Positions 11,683-22,560 of a stretch of 64,000 nt of DNA are shown here, one piece after another. The stretch is from Bolinopsis microptera. Lineage: Eukaryota > Ctenophora > Tentaculata > Lobata > Bolinopsidae. Position 1 is the first letter of the stretch, and each line of letters starts with the position of its first letter. The DNA is taken from positions 10,300,411 through 10,364,410 of the forward strand of contig NC_087073.1 of assembly GCF_026151205.1 (NCBI RefSeq). Direction: 5' to 3'. The notes under the pieces were generated by a model. The model saw only the letters and a list, made by a program, of their open reading frames with translations. It was not told where the DNA came from and did not search any database. The position numbers and the translations under genes are program-made.

Positions 11683-12756
11683 GTCTCATGCCAAAATATA
11701 CTGATATGGTGGAGACACCTTCACCACCTGGTATTACCAGTCAGAAAACAGCCCGATCAAACAAAATAGCAACCAGAAAACAGCCCCAGAATAAGGGCAA
11801 CAAACTGAAGATAAAACTCCGTGGCCGTCTCATAAAGAAAGGAAAAGTTGAACAAAGCACCAACAAGAAACCTAAAGATTTATCCGAGAAGAAGGCACCA
11901 GATGTTGGCAGTGCATCCGGAAAATCCAAGCTTAATCCTAGAAAGAAGAAAAGAATTGCTACGATATCATCAGACTCAGATTCAGAGGCAAATGTGCAGC
12001 TGAACAAGAAAAATGTAAAGGATTTGTCACAGCGCCAAAAACTTAAAGCTGTGACAAATCCTTTACATAAAGAGGAAGGACAAACAAGAATACAAACAGC
12101 GAAAGACTTTATGGCTATCGTTAAAACAGCTAATTTCCTTGCTAAACTCGATAAAGACCCCACGTATTCAGATATAAGCAAAGTTTTTGCCAATTTTGAT
12201 ATGACCCTATCCAAAACTGTTATTGATGATGTTTTCAAACGGCGTTTTACAAAAAAACCCAGTAAGAAACTCCATTTATTTATGAAAGGGGCAATTCATG
12301 GGTACCCCGAAAATCTTAATCGATTTCAGTATCGGCGAAAGCCGCAGAACAGACCTGTGTTGAAACCCACACCGGAGCCTGAGAAGACTACAAGAAAGTT
12401 TGAAAGTTTCAAAACTTGCAAAGAAGCACTCTGGACTTTCTTATGCAACAGTCTTTTCACTCGGCATTACTGCCATAGAAAAGTTTGGTCCTCACGTCCT
12501 TGATGACGATTATAAGTTGGAAGCTCTTGTAGAGGCAGAGCTATGCAAATGGAGGCAAGATAAACTTCTATTCTCATTCGGAAATCTCCCATCGGCTGAA
12601 AAGATAAGTGTGCCAGAGGCTGTCACAGAAGTCAGCAACCTTCTCGTGATTAGACTTAAGACTACTGTAGATGAGCTCAACAATCCAGTCTCTCAGGGCT
12701 GCGGTTCAGATCAATCGGACGGTGATCGTGTGTTTAATTTTTCATTTATAGAATGA
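11683..12756 (+). pseudogene. Lys/Ser-rich basic protein with a frame break near 12390; hypothetical
   Basis: An acceptor-like TTCTTCCAG ends at 11682 and the first ATG is at 11688. That frame runs to 12503: a Lys/Arg-rich, low-complexity N-half (with KKKRIATISSDSDSE, a likely CK2-type acidic Ser cluster) and a more folded part after about 12100. Past about 12390 the frame reads poorly, while the +1 frame, closed up to 12361, opens and gives a plausible continuation (GLSYATVFSLGITAIEKFG and on) to TGA 12754-12756. No intron fits between them. Either a one- or two-base indel broke the gene or the assembly is wrong here. An upstream exon probably exists but was not found. Nuclear localisation is likely from composition; family not recognised. 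Confidence 0.5.
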
Positions 12757-13495
12757 TTTCAGTACTGACACTTTTTGACTAAACCCAGATTGCCGTGATC
12801 AGACATCGCATCAGCATGTGATTATGGTGGTCAGCTTTTTTACTACATTAAATGAAATGGTACTGTAATCTGTATCATGTATATATTGCTCTGACCACAC
12901 CTTTTTTAATGATTCATCAATTTGTTGTTCCATGCCAGTACAGTGGCATATTAGATTTGGTTTTTAAATATTTAGATTTTTAAGTATCTTATTAGATTTT
13001 ATGTTGTTAAATTGGTTTTTTAAGTTATTAAATTGGTTGTTTGACTGACTTTTTTTGATTGTTTATTATGTTCTTGTTTAAATTGTTTAACTTTGAACTT
13101 TATTTACTGTAGATTTTTACAGCCAGTAACGGCAGTACGGGATTTTGATTATTAAATCTCTTTTTCAACCTTATAATCAAATATTTTAATCCATTGTTGA
13201 TTGTTCTGTATTGACTTATTATATATTTTCTAATTCGATATACATGATTTTTACTTTACACTGATGTTTCACTTGAATATTTGTGTCTCTTGATAACAAT
13301 TACAATTTCTGCTGAAGATTGTTCTTTGATCTTAGAATCAATTTAAAACAAAATATTAAAAATTAACCATTACAGTGTGCACAGCTCAATTGAAGTTTCA
13401 AAATGCAATATAACATAAAGCCATTGTTACTATTTGGTTTGGGGTTCTGGGACCACCACCAATCAATTTCTTGTCATATTTAAGTACAGAAATAG
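12757..13495. other. No gene seen
   Basis: Strongly T-rich sequence after the basic-protein gene, probably its 3' UTR and intergenic DNA. No repeats of note. Confidence 0.4.
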
Positions 13496-13640
13496 CTACC
13501 TATATCGCCTAGAAACCTCAGAGGAAAGATTTAAATTTTCCCGATTTTCCCGATATAAGGGTTAATGATGAATGAGGCCAAAATCGGAATCGGAAAAATC
13601 GGGTTGGACCCCCCCCCCCCCCCCCCCCAACAGTTTAAAG
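13496..13640 (-). repeat. G-tract interspersed repeat, copy 2 (inverted)
   Basis: Complement of the copy at 8070-8205: TCGGGTTGGA is followed by 20 C at 13609-13628 and AACAGTTTAAA. The middle segment (GAGGCCAAAATCGGAATCGG) has the same orientation on the plus strand as in copy 1 although the ends are inverted, so the core is flipped relative to the ends. Confidence 0.6.
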
Positions 13641-14655
13641 AGTTTGGTCTCTGCACTACCCCGAAGACAAACTTTTAAAAATTTTACGAACCTTGATAGC
13701 ATTCGCCATAATTATCAACAAGAAACAAAACAGCTGGCAGAAAGAAGTAGAACTTCTCATATCAAACACATCTTAGCAAACAGCATGATACAAAGTATGT
13801 GATCACCTCGTGTCATAAACTGAATTTTTACTATTAAGAGTTAATATTAAGTGATATTAAGAATTAAACTTTTTTTAATCTACCTGCAAATTCGATCTTA
13901 TTATCCAGTACAGACTGCAGCAGGCCCTGCGTGTTACGGACGCGGTAAAGTTAAACACATTTAAATCAGAATCTGTTTTTCATTTTTAATGTTTTTAATG
14001 TCACCGCCTGGAATTATTTTGTACTATGCAATCTTTATCTATTGTTAGAATTTGATTTGAACAAGATATAGTGACTATGATAATTTAAGATATTGATTGA
14101 ATGCAGCTTATTGACGATCGTGCAGCTTATTGACGATCGTGAGGTAACGATGGTTGATTAAATTTAAATTCATCACGCTTGGCTTGAGAACGTTGAATAT
14201 CCCTATTCACAAAATTGAAAATAATACATAAATTATTGAAAGGATTCTTAATCCTAAGATAAAGAATTCGATTAGATAGTTAGATATATCAAGCACATGA
14301 GTTTGCTTCAGTGATCAGTTCGTTGCAAATATTAAATTCGCCAAGTAACAGATCTTAAATTCATGTTGCAAAATTATAGGTTTCTAAACTAACTTTTTAA
14401 TTACCTACATGGCGATTCGTGATTTATTTATAACGATAATTTCACTTTCTTAAAGTTTAAATAAAAGATAATTCAATTTCTAATTTAAAGTGGGTAGAAA
14501 TATTAAATCAAAAGTGTTTAACATTTTAATGTCCGATCAACCAATCGATGAATACATATCATTTAAATTGGGTAGGATTGCTATTTGAGTATTAGTATTA
14601 GCATTAGCAATTAGTGATTGGTCAACTGCACAAGCCCATGTTTATTTATAGATTA
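13641..14655. other. No gene seen; short tandem duplication
   Basis: AT-rich intergenic DNA. GCAGCTTATTGACGATCGT occurs twice in tandem at about 14104-14141. No supported exon. Confidence 0.4.
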
Positions 14656-14741
14656 CCTTAATTCCCAAAAATTTGGGCGACAAAAAATTTGAGCGGGCCT
14701 CTCGCCCAAATTTTTTGCAGACCAAATTAATTGCATAATAA

Positions 14742-15167
14742 TTGCTGTACGGCAAGTTAAACAAGGATCTGAAACTACTAGGTTCCGTACAGACTCAACT
14801 CTGCACCCGTGTCAATATGTTCATTATATGCAAGCCTCTTGATTTATAATCACCGAGTCTAGTAATTGTTTAAGAGAGTTCTCTGGCAGTTACGAACCTC
14901 GAGAGACTGTGGGATACTGAAGGGAAAGGAAGCAGTTCTAACGAGCTCTTCTCAAACACAAGGATATATTCTTGTGAACTCGGCTAGTATATATGAAGCA
15001 TTTGTCATGGAGTTGTAGAGGGAGTTATGTGCCTCGCCGGGCTAAAGTAGAGGATGACCTTGCTGTACGGCAAGTTAAACAAGGATCTGAAACTACTAGG
15101 TTCCGTACAGACTCAACTCTGCACCCGTGTCAATATGTTCATTATATGCAAGCCTCTTGATTTATAA
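14742..15167 (+). repeat. Perfect 108-base direct repeat (14742-14849 and 15060-15167)
   Basis: Two identical 108-base copies starting TTGCTGTACGGCAAG are separated by 210 bases of unrelated sequence. Identity indicates a recent duplication. They are too short and internal to be LTRs of a retroelement; no primer-binding or coding sequence lies between them. Confidence 0.85.
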
Positions 15168-15265
15168 ATCTTTTCCGTCTGCTAAATTTTTTGCTAACCA
15201 AACTTTTGGCATTTGGCCTGTGGCCCTGAAATCTATAGAAAGATGGCTTTTTCTTCATATCCAAG

Positions 15266-15861
15266 CGGGGGGGGGGGGGGGGGGGGATCAGGTACCAAGT
15301 GCCGGACATCACGTCGACTAAGTGTAGTTTTGGATATTTTTCACTAGACCCACCCACCCCCTTTGCGGTACTAACTGTTTTTTTGGATAATACGTAAGAC
15401 ACCCACCCCTTTTGCCGCCTTTTGCGGTACTAACTGTCGAAAAATCGTGGTACTAACTGTTTTTTGGTATATAGAATAAGATACCCACCCATAAATTGCT
15501 TTAAACAGCTCATTAAACATTGGAAATGGGAAAATTATACCCACTATTTAGTAGGGGTTTTGTTTTCAATGTCGTCGAATTAGCTAAAAAGTTACACAAA
15601 AAATTTTAAAATTACAAAAAACCCAAAAAAAAACTCAAAAAAACCTCAAAACCCATTCCCAAAATTGAAATTTGAGGTAAAATGGTTTTTTTTGGGGTTG
15701 GACACCCAAAAAATTAACCCCTTAGTACCATGTACTAATTGTTTTCCTGGAAAATGGGCAGTAGACCCACCAGTTAGTACCATGTACTAACTGTGTTTTT
15801 GGGAGAAAAAATGACCCACCCACCACCGTCATGTCCGGTACTAAGTGTATGATCCCCCCCG
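15266..15861. mobile_element. Nested G-tract-terminated element, 596 bases
   Basis: The left end is C followed by 20 G, then ATCAGGTACC, AAGTGCCGGACATCACG. The right end mirrors it with GTCATGTCCGGTACTAAGTG, TATGATCCCCCCCG. ATCCAAG flanks both sides (15259-15265, 15862-15868), a 7-base duplication, perhaps an eroded 8. The interior repeats GGTACTAACTGT or close variants at about 15367, 15424, 15448, 15730 and 15780. No coding capacity. Confidence 0.7.
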
Positions 15862-16299
15862 ATCCAAGTGAAATAATATTTAAAATTTTAGTTTTCCAAT
15901 TCTGCTTAAAATTGAAAGCAAAATGACTGGAATAATAAGGAATAATAATGAACTAAGGCAAATATCTAACTGAAATTTTAGTGGAAAATCGTTCATTTTT
16001 GAAGAATTTGTGCCCAAATTTTCGGTCGCCCAAATGAATTCAAATTTTCTGCCCAAATTTTTCGGGCTCAAATAAATTGTGCTCAATATAATGGCACACA
16101 AATTTTTGGGAACTAAGGTAAAACTTTAACAATTCTTGTTTTACCAGGATCAAGCATCACATGGTATGTACGGCCACCCAGCTATCACAAAGTTTAATTA
16201 AGTTGCGCACGAATCGGAGTACAAAGTTGCATGAGATTGTCACATATTTCCCTCGCTCTATTTTGACGAGCGCGCTAATATATAACTCACTCTAATTAA

Positions 16300-16740
16300 A
16301 TATAGAACTCACTCTAAACTTGATATTCGAGATTTTTCTAAAAGGGCCCCCGACAGTTAGCTGGAACCATCCAGAAACAATGTATTTTCGGACGCTGATT
16401 CCGAATCACCCCATACCGAATCACCCCATTCCGAATCACCCCATACCATGACATAGGGTTAAAATGCTCCCCTGGCGAGATATTATTATTGGCGAAAAAA
16501 CTGTCTCGATAACGTGATATGACCGTATAAGGAAGTTGGTCTGATTTCTCGTTATGGTTAGGGTTTCACTTTCAGCATATGATTATGCTTTTGTTAGGGA
16601 TTGGGTTCGGGTAAGGATCAGATTGAGATTAGAGGATTGGGGTTTAGAATAGTCGTTCAGGGCCAGCTATAATTATAGAGAACGGGTTGAAAAAGTCACG
16701 TGACAGTCGAGTGTAGAGTGATTAATCATCACCCCTATTT
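16300..16740 (+). repeat. Dispersed repeat with TTAGGG-like motifs, copy A
   Basis: A segment with GTCTCGATAACGTGATATGA, GTTAGGGTTT-type motifs and GTCACGTGACAGTCGAGTGT recurs at about 40950-41165 (+) and 52168-52690 (-). Here it follows three 17-base tandem units of CCGAATCACCCCATTCC at 16390-16445. It contains interstitial telomere-like bases but not a long pure array. Element class unknown. Confidence 0.6.
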
Positions 16741-17209
16741 TGATCAGGGCTTATTATGGGATTGGTCAACAATATTGTTTAAATTGAATAAAACCGCGCT
16801 GGCGTGCTTACCTTTCTCGTCAGACCCATTATTCAACCTTTTCTGAGTGCCAGCACAGGTGCAAAACACTTTGGTTTCATATTATCTTTCTGGATGAGAG
16901 CTGACTTATTATAGATTTATAATTCTCTCGTGACTCTTATAAATTCACTGTAAATAACATTATTAGCATTAACGTTACTTTTTCACATTTTATGACCGCA
17001 TACAACTTTAAGTATAATTTTATTTTTAACTAGATGCTAGGATTGGCTTACACATGTCTATATGCAGCTGCTAACTTTGCCCTTGAAATACCTGTAGTTG
17101 TACAAAGGGAAGCCATTCCATAACCATTCGATATCCTGTGTTTGTTATCGAGTTTTTAATTCCGTTTAAAAAAGATCGTTTAAATTTGAAGCTGGAAAAT
17201 AATTGAGTG

Positions 17210-17866
17210 ATGAAGCCTGGACAGAAGACAGCGAATTCTAGTTTTTTGCTATCTGATGCTAGCTGCACTGAATCCTCGGACGGTGAGGGCCACTTTTGCC
17301 AGCATATTTCCCCCAAAAGTGTGATGATTTATGTGTCCAAATCTAATCATATGCCGTGTACGGAAAATTATTATTAAAGTATTCCAATTCCAGGCGGCTG
17401 CGGAGCTAGGAATGTAAAACCGTCGGACGATGTTACTCGACTTATCATCGAAGGATTGAAGCATAACGGAGCAACACTTCCCGCATCCTTCGCTCCGTTT
17501 GTCGACAAGTCAAAGATAGGCTCACTTCCAATGACTCCAGCTAATCAGCCAGTCGTTGGTTACAGATTAGGAACAATGGCCCCAAAAACTAAGAAAGTTA
17601 CTAAGGTCGCAGGAAACAGACGTAAGAAATGTCCTAAGAAAAGGAGACAAGTCATCAAACCGCCTCCTCCAGAATCATCGGATAGCGAGTCCGCTATTGT
17701 GATAGGTTCCGAATCAGAAAAAATTTCTGATGATACTTCAACGTCTGGACAACTTGTCTCTTCGAGTGCTAGTATGAAGAACAATGAAAATAACAAGAAA
17801 TTGGAAAAATTGTCCGTCGCTAATGGCAATGCTAACGTAGTATTGGGACAAAAAACGAAGTTGTGA
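17210..17866 (+). CDS. Small basic two-exon protein, 181 residues, hypothetical (exons 17210-17282 and 17394-17866)
   Basis: ATG at 17210 has an in-frame stop just upstream (17204-17206). Exon 1 ends before GTGAGG, phase 1. Exon 2 begins after AATTCCAG and the joined length is exactly 182 codons, ending TGA 17864-17866. The N-half includes DDVTRLIIEGLKHNGATLPA, a possible short helical unit. The middle is very basic (KTKKVTKVAGNRRKKCPKKR), a likely nuclear signal or DNA contact. The C-part has PPPPESSDSES and other acidic-Ser motifs. Composition recalls linker-histone or sperm-chromatin proteins, but no domain was recognised. The gene at 11683 has a similar basic/SSDSE style without clear alignment. 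Confidence 0.6.
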
Positions 17867-18650
17867 TTTTACGAACTAAAGTAGTTGAATCATTCGGCTT
17901 AGTTTTGACAGTTTAGCAGTTAGCTCTTAAAGTTTAATTAATTATAATGTTGGAGGTATTCAAAAGAGCAACATTTAACTTGTTCATACCGATATTCATA
18001 TACTATTATTAACAGTAACAGCCAACTGTGGTTAAACGGTGACAAAACGGTTACAGATTACTTTAAAACCAACAAATATTAATATCAAGAAAGTGATTTA
18101 ATGTAATTGGAGCTCAAAATATATCATTAAATTAGAAAATATCATTTAATTACGTCGCCAAATCTCATAAAAAGACAGTGCTAATAAAACTGATACTTGA
18201 CAACACTCCAGCATCCTAGCAACGACATTGAAAGTGCTGGAACACGAAGCAAGAGTGAAAGTGTGGTTAAAATATTTACGTTACAGTAAAATATTATCAG
18301 GAATATTCATTATTTAGGTATTTTATCATTATGAACACTCCTCCTAGTTGCACACCATCATATATGCATTTGAAATAGCGGACTAATCAATAACTAGGTA
18401 ACGGCAATAAATGTTATATAATTTATGTTGTGCTCTAACTCTAAAATTCTTGACTATAAATACAGCTACTATGTCTATAGTTAGTTATTCAATTATGGAA
18501 TTTTTATATTTAGGCTTGATCGAACAGCGAGGATCAGGATTCAGGGGGTCCGGTCATTATTTCAGTTCACACACGAAACTGAATTGTATGGTCATATCAA
18601 CCCGGCCGGCCTACAATTGCCAATTATTTTGAACGACCTGGCCTCTTTGT
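17867..18650. other. No gene seen
   Basis: AT-rich DNA downstream of the small basic gene, probably its 3' UTR and intergenic spacer. No strong repeat or exon. Confidence 0.4.
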
Positions 18651-18657
18651 CAATTGT

Positions 18658-18909
18658 CAGTGGCGTAACGTTGCCTGTTGGCCCCCCCCCCCCCCCGCCG
18701 AAAAAGGGCCCCTCCCTTTTCGACGCCCCTTTTAAGAAGATTTTACACCAGTAAAAGTGTGTTTCTAGAGCAAATCGCGCAGTTTTGCTAGTACCTCAGT
18801 TAAGCTGTTCAAAATTGTCACACATTCAAACGACGATTTGGCGCCCCCCCCCTCCCCTAAGAGTAAGATCCCCTAACCCCGGTCGGCGGGGCCCTTCGTT
18901 TCGCCACTG
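18658..18909. mobile_element. hAT-type MITE, 252 bases, C/G-tract sub-terminal
   Basis: Ends CAGTGGCGTAACG and (complement) CAGTGGCGAAACG match typical hAT termini. CTCTTTGT at 18910-18917 recurs at 18643-18650, but 7 bases (CAATTGT) separate the left duplication from the end, probably a slip duplicating TGTCA. Inside, C runs at about 18682 and 18844 lie close to both ends. No coding. Confidence 0.7.
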
Positions 18910-18917
18910 CTCTTTGT

Positions 18918-20993
18918 ATGCCTATCAGTTTAGTGTTTACTAGCATTTACTGACTCTGAGCATGGCGATTGGATAATTGGCGAATGATAATATTAATGTT
19001 GTTGCCAAAATATACTTATAGAAGCGTGCTACAAAATCGATGACTTTCAGCCAAAATGGCTAAAACAAGCCTCCCATGAAAGCCATCACACAAGCAAACA
19101 TATTGATATATTAAGTTGCATTGTTATTATTTGAAAGAAACTTACCGGTGACTCTATAAGTATAACAATACTGTCACTGAGAATAGGTCGACCTATATAT
19201 TCATATATCCTGTGCAAGTTATATTGTACAATGTAACTGCCTTTTAACAAGGTACTGGGTAGGTAAGGTTTGTCAAAGTACAGGGCACCTGTACACTATG
19301 TGTACGTAATTATACTAATAACTAGGTCCCAAACGTGATGGTGTTCCTACTTCTTCTTCTTCTGCTCCATCAATACATTCTATCTCTCAAATGTTTTGCA
19401 ATAAAAATTGTGAAAATAATTAATTCTGTCCCATAGTTATTTTCTTGATATTTACAATCGGGACGCACAGTCTGAACCTGAGTAATCTCATGGGAATATA
19501 TCTATTGATATTCGGTGTGCAAATATGACAGTGACACTGACAGTGACAGTGGACACATGTGTCGGCTAGGCTACTGTTAAATCGCAAAAATTTCATAATA
19601 AGTAGATTTATAATTACGAGTGGTAGCAGAATGTGTTTTTAATAACTTTAATTGAGGAATATAGGCAAGTATATTTTCTTAATTACAGCTTGACGAACCA
19701 TGAAATATCATCAACTGCAATATTTGGCGAAAACAAACTATTTTATTGCGAAAAACGATATATCCTCCGACATGTGATCAGACTCAGAGTCACAAAATAG
19801 TGCGCAAATCGCACGACTATCACATATGATATATTATCAATTATTAATAGTTACGACAGCACTATATTGCGACACGGAATTTCTCATTCAATTAAGCTGA
19901 TCGACGTTTTAGAATTATTTAAAATTATCCAAACTTAATTGAAGAGTATTACTAAAGTATTTCAATCTTAGAATACACATGATATTATCAATATCATCAG
20001 TATGAATATGTTAGTCCTACTCCTAGCTCCATCTTCAAGTTCATAACAGTCCAAACTGGTCACTCCAACTCCAAGAAGGTCTAAATGGTTAGGTACTTGA
20101 TTCGTGTTACAGTGACAGTGGAGTTGAGCTAGAGAAGTGTCATATTAAATATTTATGGTACGTTCGAACAGTGAATCTAATCAATGTGGACTCTTCGCTG
20201 CGGACAGAGTTTGGTATTTTTAGTCTTTTAACTACAACATATAAAGATATAAGGCATGATTGTCATGGCACCTATTGTCACTGTTTTGACTATGTGTGAC
20301 TCATGGTCATCCCCATAACTATAAGATCAGATTTTTTGTGCTTGTAAATGTAATCGAATAGCGATGAAGTGCCTGAATCCTACTTTGTTGGGACAGCACA
20401 ATATTGCGAACCGATACTTGTAGTGCTGTCGCAACATAGTGCGGTTACTAGCCATCCTCTCATTATATTTTGCAGTTTCCTGGCTTTCCCGATCCCGGAG
20501 TTTTCACAATGTATGATAGCTGTCGGTCTATTTAGGTTATCCATTTACAAATCTCCTACGACCATTTCAAATCTTAATTATAATACTAAATGGAAGAAAT
20601 CACCAAATTACAAATAATTTACATCAAAATACGTTGCCTAAATTTCGTTTTATTCACCAATACGTCTTATACTTATAGTCTTAAGGGGGCATACACCAAA
20701 ACAGTGGTTTGTGCTGTCCAACCCAAATGACCTCATAGGCAGTTCAGTGACCCTCTAGCGCACCGTTTCCACACAAAAAACTATTTTGAGAATACCTATT
20801 TTTGTAATCGAGCATGTTCTGGTTAAAGTGGCATTTTCGGAAAAACACAATTTGTTTCATGGAGAGGCTATAAGTTAATAATTTCTTGCGGTATCGGGTT
20901 AAAAGTTTGCTCGCCGTCTATTCACATCTATTTCAAGGTGTGTGTAAAATATCGAATTACAGAGTAGTTCGCTGTTTATTAGTCTCATAATTG
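18918..20993. other. No gene seen
   Basis: AT-rich intergenic DNA with scattered short simple repeats (for example CTTCTT at 19350 and CAGTGACA at 19535). No open frame has codon-like or domain content. Confidence 0.4.
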
Positions 20994-22082
20994 AAATACT
21001 GATAGTTGGATAATATCCGGTTGGAAGAGACAAGGACAAGTGAAACAAGGAAGTTAGGAGTAAGGGCAAACTTTCGGCGTCAACGCCATCTTCAGGCTAA
21101 AATTGGTATAAATGTTAGTAATAATTATAAATGCTTCTATACTAGTTAAAATGCTAAATTGGAATTACACACACTGAATACAGGTTACATCAAATGGTAT
21201 TATATTATATTACATTGAAAATGGTGATGTACACACGTTTAACACTCTGTCCAAGTACATAATATCTACTTAACATAAGGGTCGTGTGCTATTTGTTTAA
21301 ATGTGTCTTTGAATATGTTGTAAAAGAAATCCCTTAAGCTTCTCGCACTCTTCTTTATTATTGATACTAGGTTTAAATAAATTAATGTAGTAAGCTTCTG
21401 TCACTTTTCGTTTAATGGTGCTATATAAGTATATTTCTAAAATATCGAAAGAAATTTCTGGTTCTAAGTTATTGCGAAACTCTGAATAATGAGCAGCCAA
21501 CCCCTTATCAGGACTAGCAGGAACCCGTATAACCCTAAACTGCTAAAGTGGTGTCAAGACTCAAGAGACTAAAATAATTATTACCTATTTAATTCGCGTT
21601 TTTGACACCACTTGGGGGTCCAAATTTTGGGCTCTAAAATCATTATTCCTTGGCCAATTTTTATTTTTTCATGCTGATTTGGAGGCCATAAAATTATTTG
21701 ACCCAGTCAAAAAAGTTTCAGTTGTATATCTTTTACGGTTTTTACGGCAAGTTGCGTTAAAGTTGATGCCGTGGTGTCAGTAAAATGGCACGGAAACGTC
21801 TCGCTTTATATATAGTAAGATAGGTTAAAGGCCTGTTGACTGCTCTTCGATGCTCTGAAAATCTATCGTGTGCTGTTCTACTCGTTTCCCCTATATTATA
21901 TAATTCTTGACATAATATACACGTGACTTTGTATGTGTGTAAAATCTTGATATCGTTTCTAAAAAGGCTGCGTTTTTATAAATTTTTAAAGTCAAAAAGC
22001 TGAAATTGTCCTTTTCACTTTTCGGGCTTATTTTAACCAAAAAGTCAGTCAGGGAAGATCGGATTGTTTTGATGCTTGACAT
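20994..22082 (-). mobile_element. Broken Penelope-like retroelement, 3' part with GIY-YIG endonuclease
   Basis: On the minus strand, about 21950-21815 encodes TCILCQELYNIGETSRTAHD and SEHRRAVNRPLTYL, a GIY-YIG start with a Cys pair as in Penelope-like elements. After about 290 bases of unrelated insert (roughly 21525-21815) the domain resumes at 21500-21297 with EAYYINLFKPSINNKEEC, its conserved Glu and Asn region, and a stop. The 3' flank (21100-20994) carries GCCTGAAGATGGCGTTGACG and recurs at 55815-55930. The upstream part (21960-22082) is in a shifted frame. The reverse transcriptase is absent, so this is a dead 5'-truncated copy. Confidence 0.7.
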
Positions 22083-22294
22083 GAAATTGTTCTCTGAATT
22101 CTGGCGCAGTTTTTGATGTCCTCAAAAATGTGATTACTAATTTTTCTTCAGATCTATTGGACCTCAAAGCCAAACAACAAATTAAGGCACATTATTCGTT
22201 TTTCATATTTACTGATTTTTCTAAAATTTTGATAGGAATGTGCTAGTGACTTTACGAAGGGTGCAAAATAACCGCAACAATATTTATGTTGTAC

Positions 22295-22560
22295 GACCGC
22301 CCACGTGCAAATAGATGAGAAATAGGTAGTTGCAAAGTAACCATGGTAACGTTGTTAAAATGTGTACGTGCAAGTGCAAGGATTTGAGAGGGGCATTTTA
22401 ATCGTTTTTTGTTATTACGTGGTGTTCAGTGCGAACTATATTTAATTGGCTGTATCTTCGGTTGTGATGGATATTTGTTGATGCTATAAAAACTGACAAC
22501 CAAAGAATACTATTAGCTTCCTCCCTGTGACCACAGGCTCTCTAGTTTATATATAAGTTA
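22295..22560 (+). repeat. Dispersed repeat, copy 1 (partner at 50645-51075)
   Basis: GTACGACCGCCCACGTGCAAAT, here truncated to its core, starts a segment of about 265 bases that matches the complement of 50645-50900, through GGCTGTATCTTCGG, to CTCTAGT. A shorter third copy with an internal deletion is at 50930-51075. No coding; class unknown. Confidence 0.65.

Larger units (their letters stand above)
14656..16118. mobile_element. TA-flanked DNA element with nested insertion and internal duplication
   Basis: The left end CCTTAATTCCCAAAAATTTG and the complement of the right end, CCTTAGTTCCCAAAAATTTG, form inverted repeats flanked by TA at 14654-14655 and 16119-16120. Sub-terminal segments repeat GCCCAAATTTTT in both orientations. 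There is no transposase. TA target duplication suggests the Tc1/mariner class, but could be chance. It contains a 108-base direct repeat and a G-tract element (15266-15861). Confidence 0.6.

Noticed and set aside
14742-15167. LTR retrotransposon with 108-base LTRs
   Set aside because: No coding or primer-binding sequence between the copies, and they lie inside a TA-flanked element.
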